Origin: Xenopus tropicalis
Taxonomy: Eukaryota > Chordata > Amphibia > Anura > Pipidae
DNA length: 64,000 bases
NCBI RefSeq assembly: GCF_000004195.4
Contig: NC_030680.2
Coordinates: 793,686-857,685, forward strand
Direction: 5' to 3'
The notes under the pieces were generated by a model, which was not told where the DNA came from, searched no databases, and was given only the letters and a program-made list of their open reading frames with translations. Position numbers and translations under genes: made by a program. This document shows, one piece after another, positions 1 to 11,913 of this stretch. Position 1 is the stretch's first letter. The number at the start of each line of letters is the position of its first letter.

Positions 1-53
1 CAAGCGCCTTCCTTGGTACATACCTTCCTCCCCCGCTCTTACCTGCCTCCCCC

Positions 54-2195
54 AAGTGCTACTCCCCTGAGATCCCTCAGCCCCACTCCCCCGAGTGCTA
101 CTCCCCTGAGTCTATCCCTCACCCCGACAGTGCTACTCCCCTGAGATCCCTCAGCCCCACTCCCCTGAGTGCTACTCCCCTGAGATCCCTCAGCCCCACT
201 CCCCCGAGTGCTACTCCCCTGAGATCCCTCAGCCCCACTCCCCCGAGTGCTACTCCCCTGAGAACTACCCTCTCTTAGCCCCACTCCCCTGAGTGCTACT
301 CCCCCGAGATCCCTCAGCCCCACTCCCCAGAGTGCACTTCCCCAGAGATCCCTCTTAGCCCCACTCCCCCGAGTGCTACTCCCCGAGATCCCTCAGCCCC
401 ACTCCCCTGAGTGCTACTCCCCCGAGATCCCTCAGCCCCACTCCCCTGAGATCCCTCAGCCCCACTCCCCCAGATCCCTCTTAGCCCCACTCCCCTGAGT
501 GCTACTCCCCTGAGATGCCCTCTTAGCCCCACTCCCCTGAGTGCTACTCACCCCCGAGATCCCTCTTAGCCCCACTCCCCTGAGTGCTACTCCCCTGAGA
601 TCCCTCTTAGCCCCATGTCCCTGAGTGCTACTCCCCTGAGATCTATCTCTTCCCCACTCCCCTGAATGTACTCCCCGAGATCCCTCTTAGCCCCACTCCC
701 TGGAGTGCTACTCCCCTGAGATCCCTCAGCCCCACTATTTCCCCTGAGTGCTACTCCCCTGAGATCCCTCAGCCCCACTCCCCCGAGTGCTACTCCCCTG
801 AGATCCCTCAGCCCCACTCCCTTACGAGTGCTACTCCCCTGAGATCCCTTCAAAGCCAACGCCACTCCCCTCAGTGCTACTCCCCTGAGATCCCTCTTAG
901 CCCCACTCCCCTGAGTGCTACTCCCATGAGATCCCTCAGCCCCACTTCCCCGAGATCCCTCTATGCTGCCCACTTGCTCCCCCCGAGATCCCCCTTAGCC
1001 CCACTCCCCTCAGTGCTACTCCCCTGAGATCCCTCTTAGCCCCACTCCCCTGAGTGCTACTCCCCTGAGATCCCTCTGTAAGCTCCCCTCCACTCCCCTG
1101 AGTGCTACTCCCCTGAGATCCCTCAGCCCCACTCCCCGAGTGCTACTCCCCTGAGATCCCTCAGCCCCACTCCCCCGAGTGCTACTCCCCTGAGATCCCT
1201 CAGCCCCACTCCCCTGAGTGCTACTCCCCTGAGATCCCTCAGCCCCACTCCCCCGTGAGAGCTACTCCCCTGAGATCCCTCTTAGCCCCACTCCCCTGAG
1301 TGCTACTCCCCCTCGCAGATTCCCTCAGCCCCACTCCCCAGAGTGCACTTCCCCAGAGATCCCTCTTAGTCCCCACAGTCCCCTCACGAGTGCTACTCCC
1401 CCGAGATCCCTCAGCCCCACTCCCCTAAGATCCCTCTTAGCCCCACTCCCCTGAGTGCTACTCCCCTGAGATCCCTCTTAGCCCCACTCCCCTGAGATCC
1501 CTCTTAGCCCCACTCCCCTTTAGGAGTGCTACTCCCTGAGATCCCTCTTAGCCCCACTCCCTGAGTGCTACTCTCCCCCCGAGATCCCTCTTAGCCCCAC
1601 TCCCCTGAGTGCTACTTCCCCGAGATCCCTCTTAGCCCCACTCCCCTGAGTGCTACTCCCCTGAGATCCCTCTTAGCCCCACTCCCCTGAGTGCTACTCC
1701 CCTGAGATCCCTCAGCCCCACTATCCCCGAGTGCTACTCCCCTGAGATCCCTCAGCCCCACTCCCCCGAGTGCTACTCCCCTGAGATCCCTCAGCCCCAC
1801 TCCCCCGAGTGCCACTCCCTGAGATCCCTCAGCCCCACTCCCCTGAGTGCTAAATACCCTGAGATCCCTCAGCCCCACTTCCCCGAGATCCCTCAGCCCC
1901 ACTCCCCCGAGATCCCTCTTAGCCCCACTCCCCTGAGTGCTACTCCCCTGAGATCCCTCTTAGCCCCACTCCCCTGAGTGCTACTCCCCCGAGATCCCTC
2001 TTAGCCCCACTCCCCTGAGTGCTACTCCCCTGAGATCCCTCAGCCCCACTCCCCCGAGTGCTACTCCCCTGAGATCCCTCAGCGCCACTCCCCCGAGTGC
2101 TACTCCCCTGAGATCCCTCAGCCCCACTCCCCTGAGTGCTACTCCCTGAGATCCCTCAGCCCCACTTCCCCGAGTGCTACTCCCGTGAGGTCCCT
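54..2195. repeat. Minisatellite, 39/41-bp unit, about 53 copies
   Basis: The unit reads gagtgctactcccctgagat followed by ccctcagccccactccccc (39 bp). A second form has 'cttag' in place of 'cag' after 'ccct' (41 bp). The two forms are intermixed in runs, and scattered 1-5 base indels are visible (for example near 1250, 1310 and 1380). The plus strand is C-rich and the minus strand G-rich. Open frames of 60-128 codons on the minus strand only read through the repeat (Gly/Ser/Leu-rich) and are not genes. The first 53 bases of the window are a C-rich lead-in with no other feature. Confidence 0.95.
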
Positions 2196-2770
2196 ATGGG
2201 AAGGAGCTATGTTGCCCGGCTGTAGTTGAACTATAACCCCCCACATGCCTATGAGCCCCCATGATTGGCGCCGGGCAGGGAAGGGGGGGGGGGCAGTAGG
2301 TTCCTGATGATGTTGTGGCAAATGAATTGCAAGCTCTTTGGCACTAGAGCCATTCCCTGCCTGGGGTCCGGTTTCTGTGATTCACATAATCCCCCCAGGG
2401 GCACATTTGCCCCCCAATCAGTCCCCCCAGTGACTCCCATTAATGAGAAGCTCAGGGGGGGGGGGCTTAAGGTTCGTTATTGGCCAAAGAAACCAATTAA
2501 ACTCGTATTGTGAGGGGATTCCGGGGGCTTATACAGAGCCGGGGGGATTAGGGAAATAATGTCAGATCCCCCCCCCCGGCCCCCAGGGATCATGTGACTG
2601 TTCCAGAGCAGAGGGGGAATCCAACATGAACATGGGCCCACGGAACCCAAACCCACAATGCATCTGTGTTCTCCCAACATTATTAGCACTGTGATTGGCT
2701 GCCAGGGAAAGGGGAGGTTCATTTATTTCCCTTAACTGTTGGCTCTTTACTGGGGCCCCGACTCTCTGAC
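2196..2770. other. Unique spacer with four CCAAT-type motifs
   Basis: No convincing coding exon is visible here. ATTGG/CCAAT pentamers occur at 2264-2268, 2479-2483, 2493-2497 and 2694-2698. The stretch 2470-2515 is less GC-rich than its surroundings and reads like ordinary regulatory or intergenic DNA. Poly-G runs lie near 2286 and 2456. Four CCAAT pentamers in about 430 bp is suggestive of regulatory sequence but not diagnostic. Confidence 0.4.
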
Positions 2771-3350
2771 TCTGTCCCCATCTTGCCCTACTGTCCCCAT
2801 CTTGCCCTACTGTCCCCATCTTGTCCTACTGTCTCCATCTTGCCCTACTGTCCCCATCTTGTCCTACTGTCTCCATCTTGTCCTACTGTCTCCATCTTGC
2901 CCTACTGTCCCCATCTTGCCCTACTGTCTCCATCTTGTCCTACTGTCTCCATCTTGCCCTACTGTCTCCATCTTGCCCTACTGTCTCCATCTTGCCCTAC
3001 TGTCTCCATCTTGCCCTACTGTCTCCATCTTGTCCTACTGTCTCCATCTTGCCCTACTGTCTCCATCTTGCCCTACTGTCTCCATCTTGCCCTACTGTCT
3101 CCATCTTGCCCTACTGTCTCCATCTTGTCCTACTGTCTCCCATCTTGCCCCCCTAACTGTCTCCATCTTGCCCTACTGTCCCCATCTTGCCCCTACTGTC
3201 CCCCATCTTGCCCTACTGTCCCATCTTGCCCCACTGTCTCCATCTTGCCCCACTTTCTCCATCTTGCCCTACTGTCTCCATCTTGCCCTACTGTCCCCAT
3301 CTTGCCCTACTGTCTCCATCTTGCCCCTCTGTCTCTATTTTGCCTTGTTA
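2771..3350 (+). repeat. 19-bp satellite family, array 1 (forward), about 30 copies
   Basis: The unit is ccatcttgccctactgtct (19 bp), with single-base variants such as 'ttgtcc' for 'ttgccc' and 'gtcccc' for 'gtctcc'. Because 19 is not a multiple of 3 and the unit has no stop in any frame, all three forward frames are open and encode a Leu/Pro/Ser/Cys-rich pattern; that is an artefact. The reverse complement of the same unit forms three further arrays at 16988-17588, 23232-28231 and 58796-61196. Confidence 0.95.
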
Positions 3351-4271
3351 TACCTCTCCCCCAGTCTTAATAATTACAGGTGGGGCAGTGAATGTGGGTG
3401 CAGCCCCTACAGCACACAATGCCCTTTGGTATGATGGGGGTGCAGGGGGGCACCAGGTGATGCATATTCTGCCCCAGAGCCAACATTACACCCTACTGCC
3501 CCCCAGGGCCCGTGTTCCTGCCCTTGGGATATGCCACTGATCCTGCTGTGGGGCAAACAACATGGCAGCTCCCCCCGGGGGGCAGTTGTGGCAGCCCCCG
3601 GGCACATTGGGGTTAATGACTGTGAGGGGGGGCACGTTGGCAGCACAGAGCCCAGGGTGCCCGGCTAATCCCTGCAGGACGGGGGTGAAGGCAGTTTGGG
3701 CTGCAGCTGTTGAGTCTGGAACCCGAGCCCCCGGCACAGGGGCAGCTGCAGGAACAAATGGCAAAACAATGGGGGTCAGTGCCGGGGGGGGGGCAGGGGG
3801 GCAGAGCTGCTGCCATTGTACTGGTGCCCCCTGACTATGAACCCTCCCCTGGGGCAAGTGGGGCAACTTCTCTAGTAGCACCCAGAATCCAGCTGTTCTC
3901 TCCCTGTGTTGGGTCCAACAAGGACCGGTTCTGGTGCCCAAGAGTCACTCACTGGGGCATAATGGGCCTCTGGGGGGGCAATTTTCCTTTGGCCGGGGCT
4001 TAACCAGACTCACCCACTGAGCCTAACGACAATAAACTGTCAGTCTGGTTGCCACGTTCACTTCCCCTAGCAACAAGGTAACTGAATGGGAAGGGACTGA
4101 CAATCAGCTGTTTTTGGGGGGGGGGGGGTCACTGAGCACAGAGCCTTTGGGGGTGGAGTCTTACGAATGAGTGGGTGTGGCTACAGATCCCCAGAAGCCC
4201 CCCCTACCCCAGGCTGAGTGCGTGGGGGTCGCAGCCCCCAGATCATGGGGGGATTGGCACCCAGCCTCCTG
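3351..4271. other. Unique spacer, 0.9 kb
   Basis: GC-rich non-repetitive sequence. A possible minus-strand exon is annotated separately at 3492-3745. The segment around 4060-4075 contains 'cctagcaac', the reverse complement of the 'gttgctagg' core seen in interspersed elements elsewhere in the window. A poly-G run lies near 4115. Nothing else is identifiable. Confidence 0.4.
3492..3745 (-). CDS. Candidate internal exon, unidentified Pro/Ala-rich product
   Basis: On the minus strand a good splice acceptor (pyrimidine-rich stretch then tgttcctgcag) ends at 3746. It is followed by an open frame of about 85 codons, with a possible donor 'gtgtaa' just after 3492; if no donor is used the frame stops at 3486-3488. 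The inferred product begins APVPGARVPDST and contains LTVINPNVPGGCHNCPPGG. It is Pro/Ala/Gly-rich but is not built from a short tandem repeat, unlike other open frames nearby. I do not recognise the protein. GC-rich DNA yields chance open frames of this size, so this is a prompt to check expression data, not a gene call. Confidence 0.2.
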
Positions 4272-6094
4272 GGTAGGGGGCAGTACAGAGGGGCAGGGGG
4301 CAGTACAGGGGGGCAGAGGCAGTACAGGGGGCAGGGGGCAGTACAGAGGGGCAGGGGGCAGTACAAAGGGGCAGTACAGAGGGGCAGGGGGCAGTACAGA
4401 GGGGCAGGGGGCAGTACAGAGGGGCAGGGGGCAGTACAGAGGGGCAGGGGGCAGTACAGAGGGGCAGGGGGCAGTACACAGGGGCAGGGGGCAGTACACA
4501 GGGGCAGGGGGCAGTACACAGGGGCAGGGGGCAGTACAGAGGGGCAGGGGGCAGTACAGAAGGGCAGGGGGCAGTACACAGGGGCAGGGGGCAGTACAGA
4601 GGGGCAGGGGGCAATAACAGAGGGCAGGGGCAGTACAGAGGGGCAGGGGGCAGTACAGAGGGGCAGGGGGCAGTACAGGGGGACAGGGGGCAGTACAGAG
4701 GGGCAGGGGGCAGTACACAGGGGCAGGGGGGCAGTACACAGGAGCAGGGGGCAGTACGGAGGGGCAGGGGGCAGTACACAGGGGCAGGGGGCAGTACACA
4801 GGGGCAGGGGGCAGTACGGAGGGGCAGGGGGCAGTAACACAGGGGCAGTACAGAGGGGCAGGGGGCAGTACAGAGGGGCAGGGGGCAGTACAGAGGGGCA
4901 GGGGGCAGTACAGAGGGGCAGGGGGCAGTACACAGGGCAGGGGGCAGTACACAGGGGCAGGGGCAGTACACAGGGGCAGGGGGCAGTACAGAGGGGCAGG
5001 GGCAGTACAGAGGGCGGGGCAGTACACAGGGGGCAGTACAGAGGGGCAGGGGGCAGTACAGAGGGGCAGGGGGGCAATACAGAGGGGCAGGGGGCAGTTA
5101 CAGAGGGGCAGGGGGCAGTACAGAGGGGCAGGGGGCAGTACACAGGAGCAGGGGGCAGTACGGAGGGGCAGGGGGCAGTACACAGGGGCAGGGGGCAGTA
5201 CACAGGGGCAGGGGGCAGTACGGAGGGGCAGGGAGCAGTACACAGGGGCAGTACACAGGAGCAGGGGGCAGTACGGAGGGGCAGGGGGCAGTACACAGGG
5301 GCAGGGGGCAGTACGGAGGGGCAGGGGGCAGTACACAGGGGCAGGGGCAGTACAGAGGGGCAGGGGGCAGTACACCAGGGGCAGGGGGCAGTACACAGGG
5401 GCAAGGGGCAGTACAGGAGGGGCAGAGGGCAGTACAGAGGGGCAGGGGGCAGTACAGAGGTGCAGGGGGCAATACAGAGGGGCAGGGGGCAGTACAGAGG
5501 GGCAGGGGGCAGTACAGAGGGGCAGGGGGCAGTACAGGGGGGCAGGGGGCAATACAGGGGGCAGGGGGCAGTACAGAGGGGCAGGGGGCAATACAGAGGG
5601 GCAGGGGGCAGTACAGAGGGGCAGGGGGCAGTACAGAGGGGCAGGGGGCAGTACAGGGGGGAGGGGGGCAGTACAGAGGGGCAGGGGGCAGTACTGGGGG
5701 GCAGGGGGCAGTACAGAGGGGCAGGGGGCAGTACTGGGGGGCAGGGGGCAGTACAGAGGCACAGGGGGCAGTACAGAGGGGCAGGGGGCAGTACTGGGGG
5801 GCAGGGGCAGTATAGAGGGCACAGGGGCAGTACAGAGGCACAGGGGGCAGTATAGAGGCACAGGGGGCAGTACAGAGGCACAGGGGGCAGTACAGAGGGG
5901 CAGGGGGCAGTACAGGGGGGCAGGGGGCAGTACAGAGGGGGCAGGGGGGCAGTACAGAGGGGCAGGGGGCAGTACAGAGGGCAGGGGGCAGTACAGAGGG
6001 GCAGGGGCAGTACAGAGGGGCGGGCAGTACAGAGGCACAGGGGGCAGTACAGAGGGGCAGGGGGCAGTACAGAGGGGCAGGGGGCAGTACAGGG
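4272..6094. repeat. G-rich minisatellite, 20-bp unit, about 90 copies
   Basis: The unit is ggggcagggggcagtacaga (20 bp). Variants include cacagg, cggagg and ctgggg after 'gta', and one-base deletions in the G runs. Each unit has two G runs of 4-5 bases on the plus strand, so any two adjacent units satisfy the G3+ x4 rule for a G-quadruplex. The unit lacks stops in most frames, which produces open frames up to 668 codons on the minus strand (Leu/Cys/Thr/Ala/Pro-rich); these are not genes. Confidence 0.95.
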
Positions 6095-6135
6095 ACAGAT
6101 AAGACATGACAGTATATGGGAAACATGCAGCAGAC

Positions 6136-6272
6136 TGGGGGTCACTGGGGGGAACATGGGGGGTCACTGGTGGGGGTCACTGGGGGGGACATGGGGGGTC
6201 ACTGGGGGGGACATGGGGGGTCACTGGGGGGGACATGGGGGGTCACTGGGGGGGACATGGGGGTCACTGGGA
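6136..6272. repeat. Short G-rich array, 21-bp unit, about 6 copies
   Basis: The unit is ggacatggggggtcactggg plus one G (21 bp). It is almost identical between copies and lies 40 bp from the end of the 20-bp G-rich array. Confidence 0.9.
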
Positions 6273-6475
6273 TGAGCCGCAGTGTTGGGAAAGGAATAAA
6301 GGGAATTAATGGAGAATCCGTTCTCCCATGAAACCCGACCCCCCTCCCCCTCCCAGAACAATTACAGGGGCTTATTCCATATCCACTCATTATCTGCCCC
6401 CATATCTGCCTGGGTGTCAAGTTCAGAACTTCATTAGTGCCCCCCCGCCCCCCTCCGGCCCGTGTCATATACAGG
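6273..6475. other. Short unique spacer between arrays
   Basis: About 200 bp of non-repetitive sequence with 'ggaataaagg' at 6290-6299 (an AATAAA hexamer on the plus strand) and no coding signal. Confidence 0.4.
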
Positions 6476-8141
6476 TCTGTGTGCCCCAACTGCCCCCACG
6501 TATACAGGTCTGTGTGCCCCAACTGCCCCCCCATATACAGGTCTGTGTGCCCCAACTGCCCCCACATATACAGGTCTGTGTGCCCAACTGCCCCCCCATA
6601 TACAGGTCTGTGTGCAATGCCCCACATATACAGGTCTGTGTGCCCAACTGCCCCCCATATACAGGTCTGTGTGCCCCAACTGCCCCCCCATATACAGGTC
6701 TGTGTGCCCCAACTGCCCCCACATACAGGTCTGTGTGCCACAACTGCCCCCACATATACAGGTCTGTGTGCCCAACTGCCCCCCCATATACAGGTCTGTG
6801 TGCCCCAACTGCCCCCACATATACAGGCCTGTGTGCCCCAACTGCCCCCACATATACAGGTCTGTGTGCCCCAACTGCCCCCACATATACAGGTCTGTGT
6901 GCCCCAACTGCCCCCACATATACAGGTCTGTGTGCCCCAACTGCCCCCACATATACAGGTCTGTGTGCCCCAACCTGCCCCACATATACAGGTCTATGTG
7001 CCCAACTGCCCCCACATATACAGGTCTATGTGCCCCAACTGCCTCCACATATACAGGTCTGTGTGCCACAACTGCCCCCCATATACAGGTCTATGCCCAA
7101 CTGCCCCCACATATACAGGTCTATGTGCCCCAACTGCCCACCACATATACAGGTCTATGTGCCCCAACTGCCCCCACATATAACAGGTCTATGTGCCCCA
7201 ACTGCCCCCACATATACAGGTCTATGTGCCCCAACTGCCCCCACATATACAGGTCTATGTGCCCCAACTGCCTCCACATATACAGGTCTGTGTGCCACAA
7301 CTGCCCCCACATATACAGGTCTATGTGCCCCAACTGCCCCCCCATATACAGGTCTGTGTGCCCAACTGCCCCCACATATACAGGTCTGTGTGCCCCCAAT
7401 GCCCCCCATATACAGGTCTATGTGCCCCAACTGCCCCCACATATACAGGCCTGTGTGCCCCAACTGCCCCACATATACAGGTCTGTGTGCCCCAACTGCC
7501 CCCACATATACAGGTCTGTGTGCCCCAACTGCCCCCCATATACAGGTCTATGTGCCCCAACTGCCCCCACATTACAGGCCTGTGTGCCCCAACTGCCCCC
7601 ACAATATACAGGTCTGTGTGCCCCAACTGCCCCCCCAATTACAGGCCTGTGTGCCCCAACTGCCCCCATATACAGGCCTGTGTGCCCCAACTGCCCCCAC
7701 ATATACAGGTCTGTGTGCCCCAACTGCCCCCACATATACAGGTCTGTGTGCCCCAACTGCCCCCACATATACAGGTCTGTGTGCCCCAACTGCCCCCACA
7801 TATACAGGTCTATGTGCCCCAACTGCCCCCCATATACAGGTCTGTGTGCCCCAACTGCCCCCACATATACAGGTCTGTGTGCCCCAACTGCCCCCACATA
7901 TACAGGTCTGTGTGCCCCAACTAGCCCCCCATATACAGGCCTGTGTGCCCCAACGCCCAATTATACAGGTCTGTGTGCCCCAACTGCCCACATATACAGG
8001 TCTGTGTGCCCCAACTGCCCCCCCATATACAGGTCTGTGTGCCCCAACTGCCCCCACATATACAGGTCTGTGTGCCCCAACTGCCCCCACATATACAGGT
8101 CTGTGTGCCCCAACTGCCCCCACGTATACAGGTCTGTGTGC
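6476..8141. repeat. Minisatellite, 33-bp unit, about 51 copies
   Basis: The unit is catatacaggtctgtgtgcc followed by ccaactgccccca (33 bp), with variants 'ctatg' for 'ctgtg' and 'gcctg' for 'gtctg'. Because 33 is a multiple of 3, the array gives an open frame of 616 codons on the plus strand (11-residue period, HIQVCVPQLPP type) and shorter ones in other frames. All frames are stop-free, there is no non-repeat start region, and one-base indels move the repeat between frames freely, so I do not call a protein. Confidence 0.95.
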
Positions 8142-8148
8142 TGAGACG

Positions 8149-8162
8149 CCAGTAGGGGGCGC
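8149..8162 (+). promoter_or_regulatory. CTCF-type core motif
   Basis: The sequence ccagtagggggcgc matches the CTCF core consensus CCASYAGRKGGCRS at all 14 positions. It lies immediately after the last copy of the 33-bp array, at the boundary with unique sequence. Binding is inferred from the motif only. Confidence 0.55.
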
Positions 8163-9937
8163 CCTGGGTGGGGGCTAGCAAGGTGCATTACAAGGGGCCA
8201 CATGACAGGATCTCCCAGACAAGTGCAAATCCACGGCACTGCAGGGGCCACTTCTCGGCCCCCCATAGAATAACATTTGCACAGTGGCCCCGCCCACCCC
8301 AGTTGCTAATGACCCTCATAATGAGCCCATTGGGCCCCGGGGGGGAGGGAACAGATGTGTCGGGGGAAATGCTCCTCGCACCCCAGTGTCAGGGTGACTC
8401 CCTGTGTGTCCCACAGTGGCCCGCAGAGCTTGCACTCTAGAGCTCTTGCACCTACAGGGCCTGTGTGACCGTCTGGCTTTGCCGTTAGGCAGCGATCTGT
8501 AAAGGGTTAAACAGGACTCCCCCCCGGAGCTTACACTTTGCTACGCTGTGGCCCCTCTCTATGTGGAGCCCATTGGTGCAAGGAGTAAAGGGCAAATAAA
8601 CCATTTCCAGTTGCTGCCTGTCCTGAGCGCCCCCTCCCTGTCCCCACTACTCCCCCCACTTCCTGCTCAGTTGGGGCCCTTGTTTTATTCTCAGGTTCAG
8701 GGAGAAATGGAAATGGGGCCAAATGTCTCATTAGTGTTTCCCTGACACCCCCGGCCTGGGGTGGGGTGCGGGGGGGGGGGTAATTAGCTCATTTATTTGC
8801 CTCCCAGCCCCATTCAGTGGCCCAGCTGACTGGCAGGTAGCACCACGGCTCAAACGCATTGGGCAAACAGTAGCCACAAAGATCAAGGGCCCCACACAGG
8901 AGACTGACAGGGGCTTCCTCTCCACTTGTGCCTGGGGGGCTCTGAACTCACCGGGGCCCGGGGGGAGGCCAAAAGGGATCAATTTGTCTTTCATTAACAA
9001 CTTCAGGCTTTACTTTCCCTTTAACTCCCTTTGTGTCTGTGGGACCCGCAGGGAAGTGACCCTGGGCCTGGGCTGGGGGGGGGGGGGCAGATATAGGCCC
9101 TACTATTAATACCCCCCCCCAGCCCCATGTAATTGTACCCAGTCCTCTTGGGGCCACAACATCACAGGCCCCTTAGGGGTTGGAAAAGCACAGGGGGCAG
9201 ATTATACAGGAGGCCCCCCTGAACTGCCCCATCAGGGCCCCTAGGAGTGTGGGGCACTTGGGGTTCTGTGCTCAGGGGTATTACCCTAGAGTGGGGTGAG
9301 TCCCAACCAATAGAACGTCAGACACGCCCCTTTATTCTGCCAATCCCTGACAGGTCCCTTGTACAGAGCACCTACCCGTATAACTCCCGGCTGGGAAACT
9401 CCCTGCAAGAGCCGTGTGATTGGCCAGATGTAACCCCCATGTCAGTCCCTATGCAGTCACATTACTGCCCGACCTGGGGGCCCCATAGCTTAGTGTGTGG
9501 CCCCAGGGCACAATGAGAGAATAGCCCCCGGCCACTGGGGCCAAATGATATTATGGGGCTTTTGCCCCTAATGAACAGGAGCTGAGGAGCGAAGGGGGAG
9601 GGGCCTCCTCTATCAGCCGTCCCCCGAGGGGATTCCAGTATGAGAGATGGAGTGAGGCAAAGGGGAAAGGTCACACAAGGTGCCAGGGAAATGTAGAGAC
9701 GTGGGGCAAATGTCAAGGGGAATAACCCCAAACAAACAATTAGGAAACATGTCTGAAAGGGCAAATACCCCCCCTGCCCCCTGTCGTCACCCCCCAACAC
9801 CCGTTCCCTGTCTTTCACCTACGGCCTCTGATAAACTGGGGGACATAGTGACGTCTGTCATCTTCCCAACAATCCCACCGGGTGTCTGGTTCCCCCCTCA
9901 TTTGGGCCAGGGGCCCCCCTTAGCTTATTACAGGGGT
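8163..9937. other. Unique spacer, 1.8 kb, no gene seen
   Basis: Mixed-composition non-repetitive sequence. Poly-G runs occur near 8770 and 9077. CCAAT/ATTGG pentamers occur near 9305 and 9420. Moderately AT-rich segments at 8960-9020 and 8690-8740 have the look of non-coding DNA that could be conserved. 'gagcttgcactcta' near 8426 resembles the core of the 51-bp array at 37.7 kb. Short open frames (up to about 120 codons) have no splice or start context that I trust. Confidence 0.4.
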
Positions 9938-11913
9938 ACTATAGTTCCAGGGGTACCCAGGGCACAAATAAGCACCCACCCCAAATCCCCCCCTAACTGG
10001 CCTTCAGGCTGGGCCCCCTTAGCCCATAACAAGGTTACAGATATATAGAAACATTGGGGTAACAGTCACCCCGCTATAGTTCCAGGGGTACCCAGGGCAC
10101 AAATAAGCACTCACCCAAATCCCCCCCTAACTGGCCTTCAGGCTGCGGCCCCTTAGCCATAACAAGGTTACAGATATATAGAAATTGGGTAACAGTCACC
10201 CCGCTATAGTTCCAGGGTACCCAGGGCACAAATAAGCACTCACCCCAAATCCCCCCTAACTGGCCTTCAGGCTGGGCCCCCCTTAGCCCATAACAAGGTT
10301 ACAGATATATAGAAACATTGGGGTAACAGTCACCCCGCTATAGTTCCAGGGGTACCCAGGGCACAAATAAGCACTCACCCCAAATCCCCCAACTGGCCTT
10401 CAGGCTGGGCACCCCTTAGCCCATAACAAGGTTACAGATATATAGAAACATTGGGGTAACAGTCACCCTGCTATAGTTCCAGGGGTAACCCAGGGCACAA
10501 ATAAGCACTCACCCCAAATCCCCCCCTAACTGGCCTTCAGGCTGGGCCCCCTTAGCCCATAACAAGGTTACAGATATATAGAAACATTGGGGTAACAGTC
10601 ACCCCGCTATAGTTCCAGAGGTACCCAGGGCACAAATACACACTCACCCCAAATCCCCCCTAACTGGCTTCAGGCGGGCCCCCTTAGCCCATAACAAGGT
10701 TACAGATATATAGAAACATTGGGGTAACAGTCACCCTGCTATAGTTCCAGGGGTACCCAGGGCACAAATAAGCACTCACCCCAAATCCCCCCTAACTGGC
10801 CTTCAGGCTGGGCCCCTTAGCCATAACAAGGTTACAGATATATAGAAACATTGGGGTAACAGTCACCCCGCTATAGTTCCAGGGGTACCCAGGGCACAAA
10901 TAAGCACTCACCCCAAATCCCCCCTAAACTGGCCTTCAGGCTGGCCCCCTTAGCCCATAACAAGGTTACAGATATATAGAAACATTGGGGTAACAGTCAC
11001 CCTGCTATAGTTCCAGGGTACCCAGGGCACAAATACCCACTCACCCAAATCCCCCCCTAACTGGCCTTCAGGCTGGGCCCCCTTAGCCCATAACAAGGTT
11101 ACAGATATTATAGAAACATTGGGTAACAGTCACCCCGCTATAGTTCCAGGGGTACCCAGGGCACAAATAAGCACTCACCCAAAATCCCCCCCTAACTGGC
11201 CTTCAGCTGGGCCCCCTTAGCCCATAACAAGGTTACAGATATATAGAAACATTGGGGTAACAGTCACCCTGCTATAGTTCCAGGGGTACCCAGGGCACAA
11301 ATAAGCACTCACCCAATCCCCCCCTAACTGGCCTTCAGGCTGGGGCCCCCTTAGCCCATAACAAGGTTACAGATATATAGAAACATTGGGTAACAGTCAC
11401 CCCGCTATAGTTCCAGGGGTACCAGGCACAAATAAGCACTCACCCCAAATCCCCCCTAACTGGCCTTCAGGCTGGCCCCTTAGCCCATAACAAGGTTACA
11501 GATATATAGAAACATTGGGGTAACAGTCACCCGCTATAGTTCCAGGGGTACCCAGGGCACAAGCACTCACCCCAAATCCCCCCCTAACTGGCCTTCAGGC
11601 TGGGCCCCTTAGCCCATAACAAGGTTACAGATATATAGAAACATTGGGTAACAGTCACCCCGCTATAGTTCCAGGGGTACCCAGGGCACAAATAAGCACC
11701 CAAATCCCCCCCTAACTGGCCTTCAGGCTGGGCCCCCTTAGCCCATAACAAGGTTACAGATATATAGAAACATTGGGGTAACAGTACACCCGCTATAGTT
11801 CCAGGGGTACCCAGGGCACAAATAAGCACCCCAAATCCCCCCCTAACTGGCCTTCAGGCTGGGCCCCCTTAGCCCATAACAAGGTTACAGATATATAGAA
11901 ATATTGGGGTAAC
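9938..11913. repeat. Long-unit tandem array, about 135-bp unit, about 15 copies
   Basis: Each copy starts ctatagttccaggggtaccc, passes through 'cacaaataagcactcacccc', 'ctggccttcaggctgggccc', 'ataacaaggttacagatata', and ends 'acattggggtaacagtcacc'. Copies start near 9938, 10074, 10204, 10339, 10471, 10604, 10738, 10870, 11005, 11140, 11270, 11405, 11533, 11662 and 11791. Differences are mostly single-base loss in C or G runs, so most of the length variation may be homopolymer error. No coding capacity is apparent. Confidence 0.95.

Noticed and set aside
4161..6167. Open frames of 545-668 codons across the 20-bp array
   Set aside because: The unit has no stop codon in most frames, frames on both strands are open together, and one-base indels do not end them. 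No non-repeat domain or start context exists.
6328..8178. 616-codon plus-strand frame with an 11-residue repeat
   Set aside because: The 33-bp unit is a multiple of 3 and stop-free in several frames on both strands; there is no signal of a real N- or C-terminal domain.
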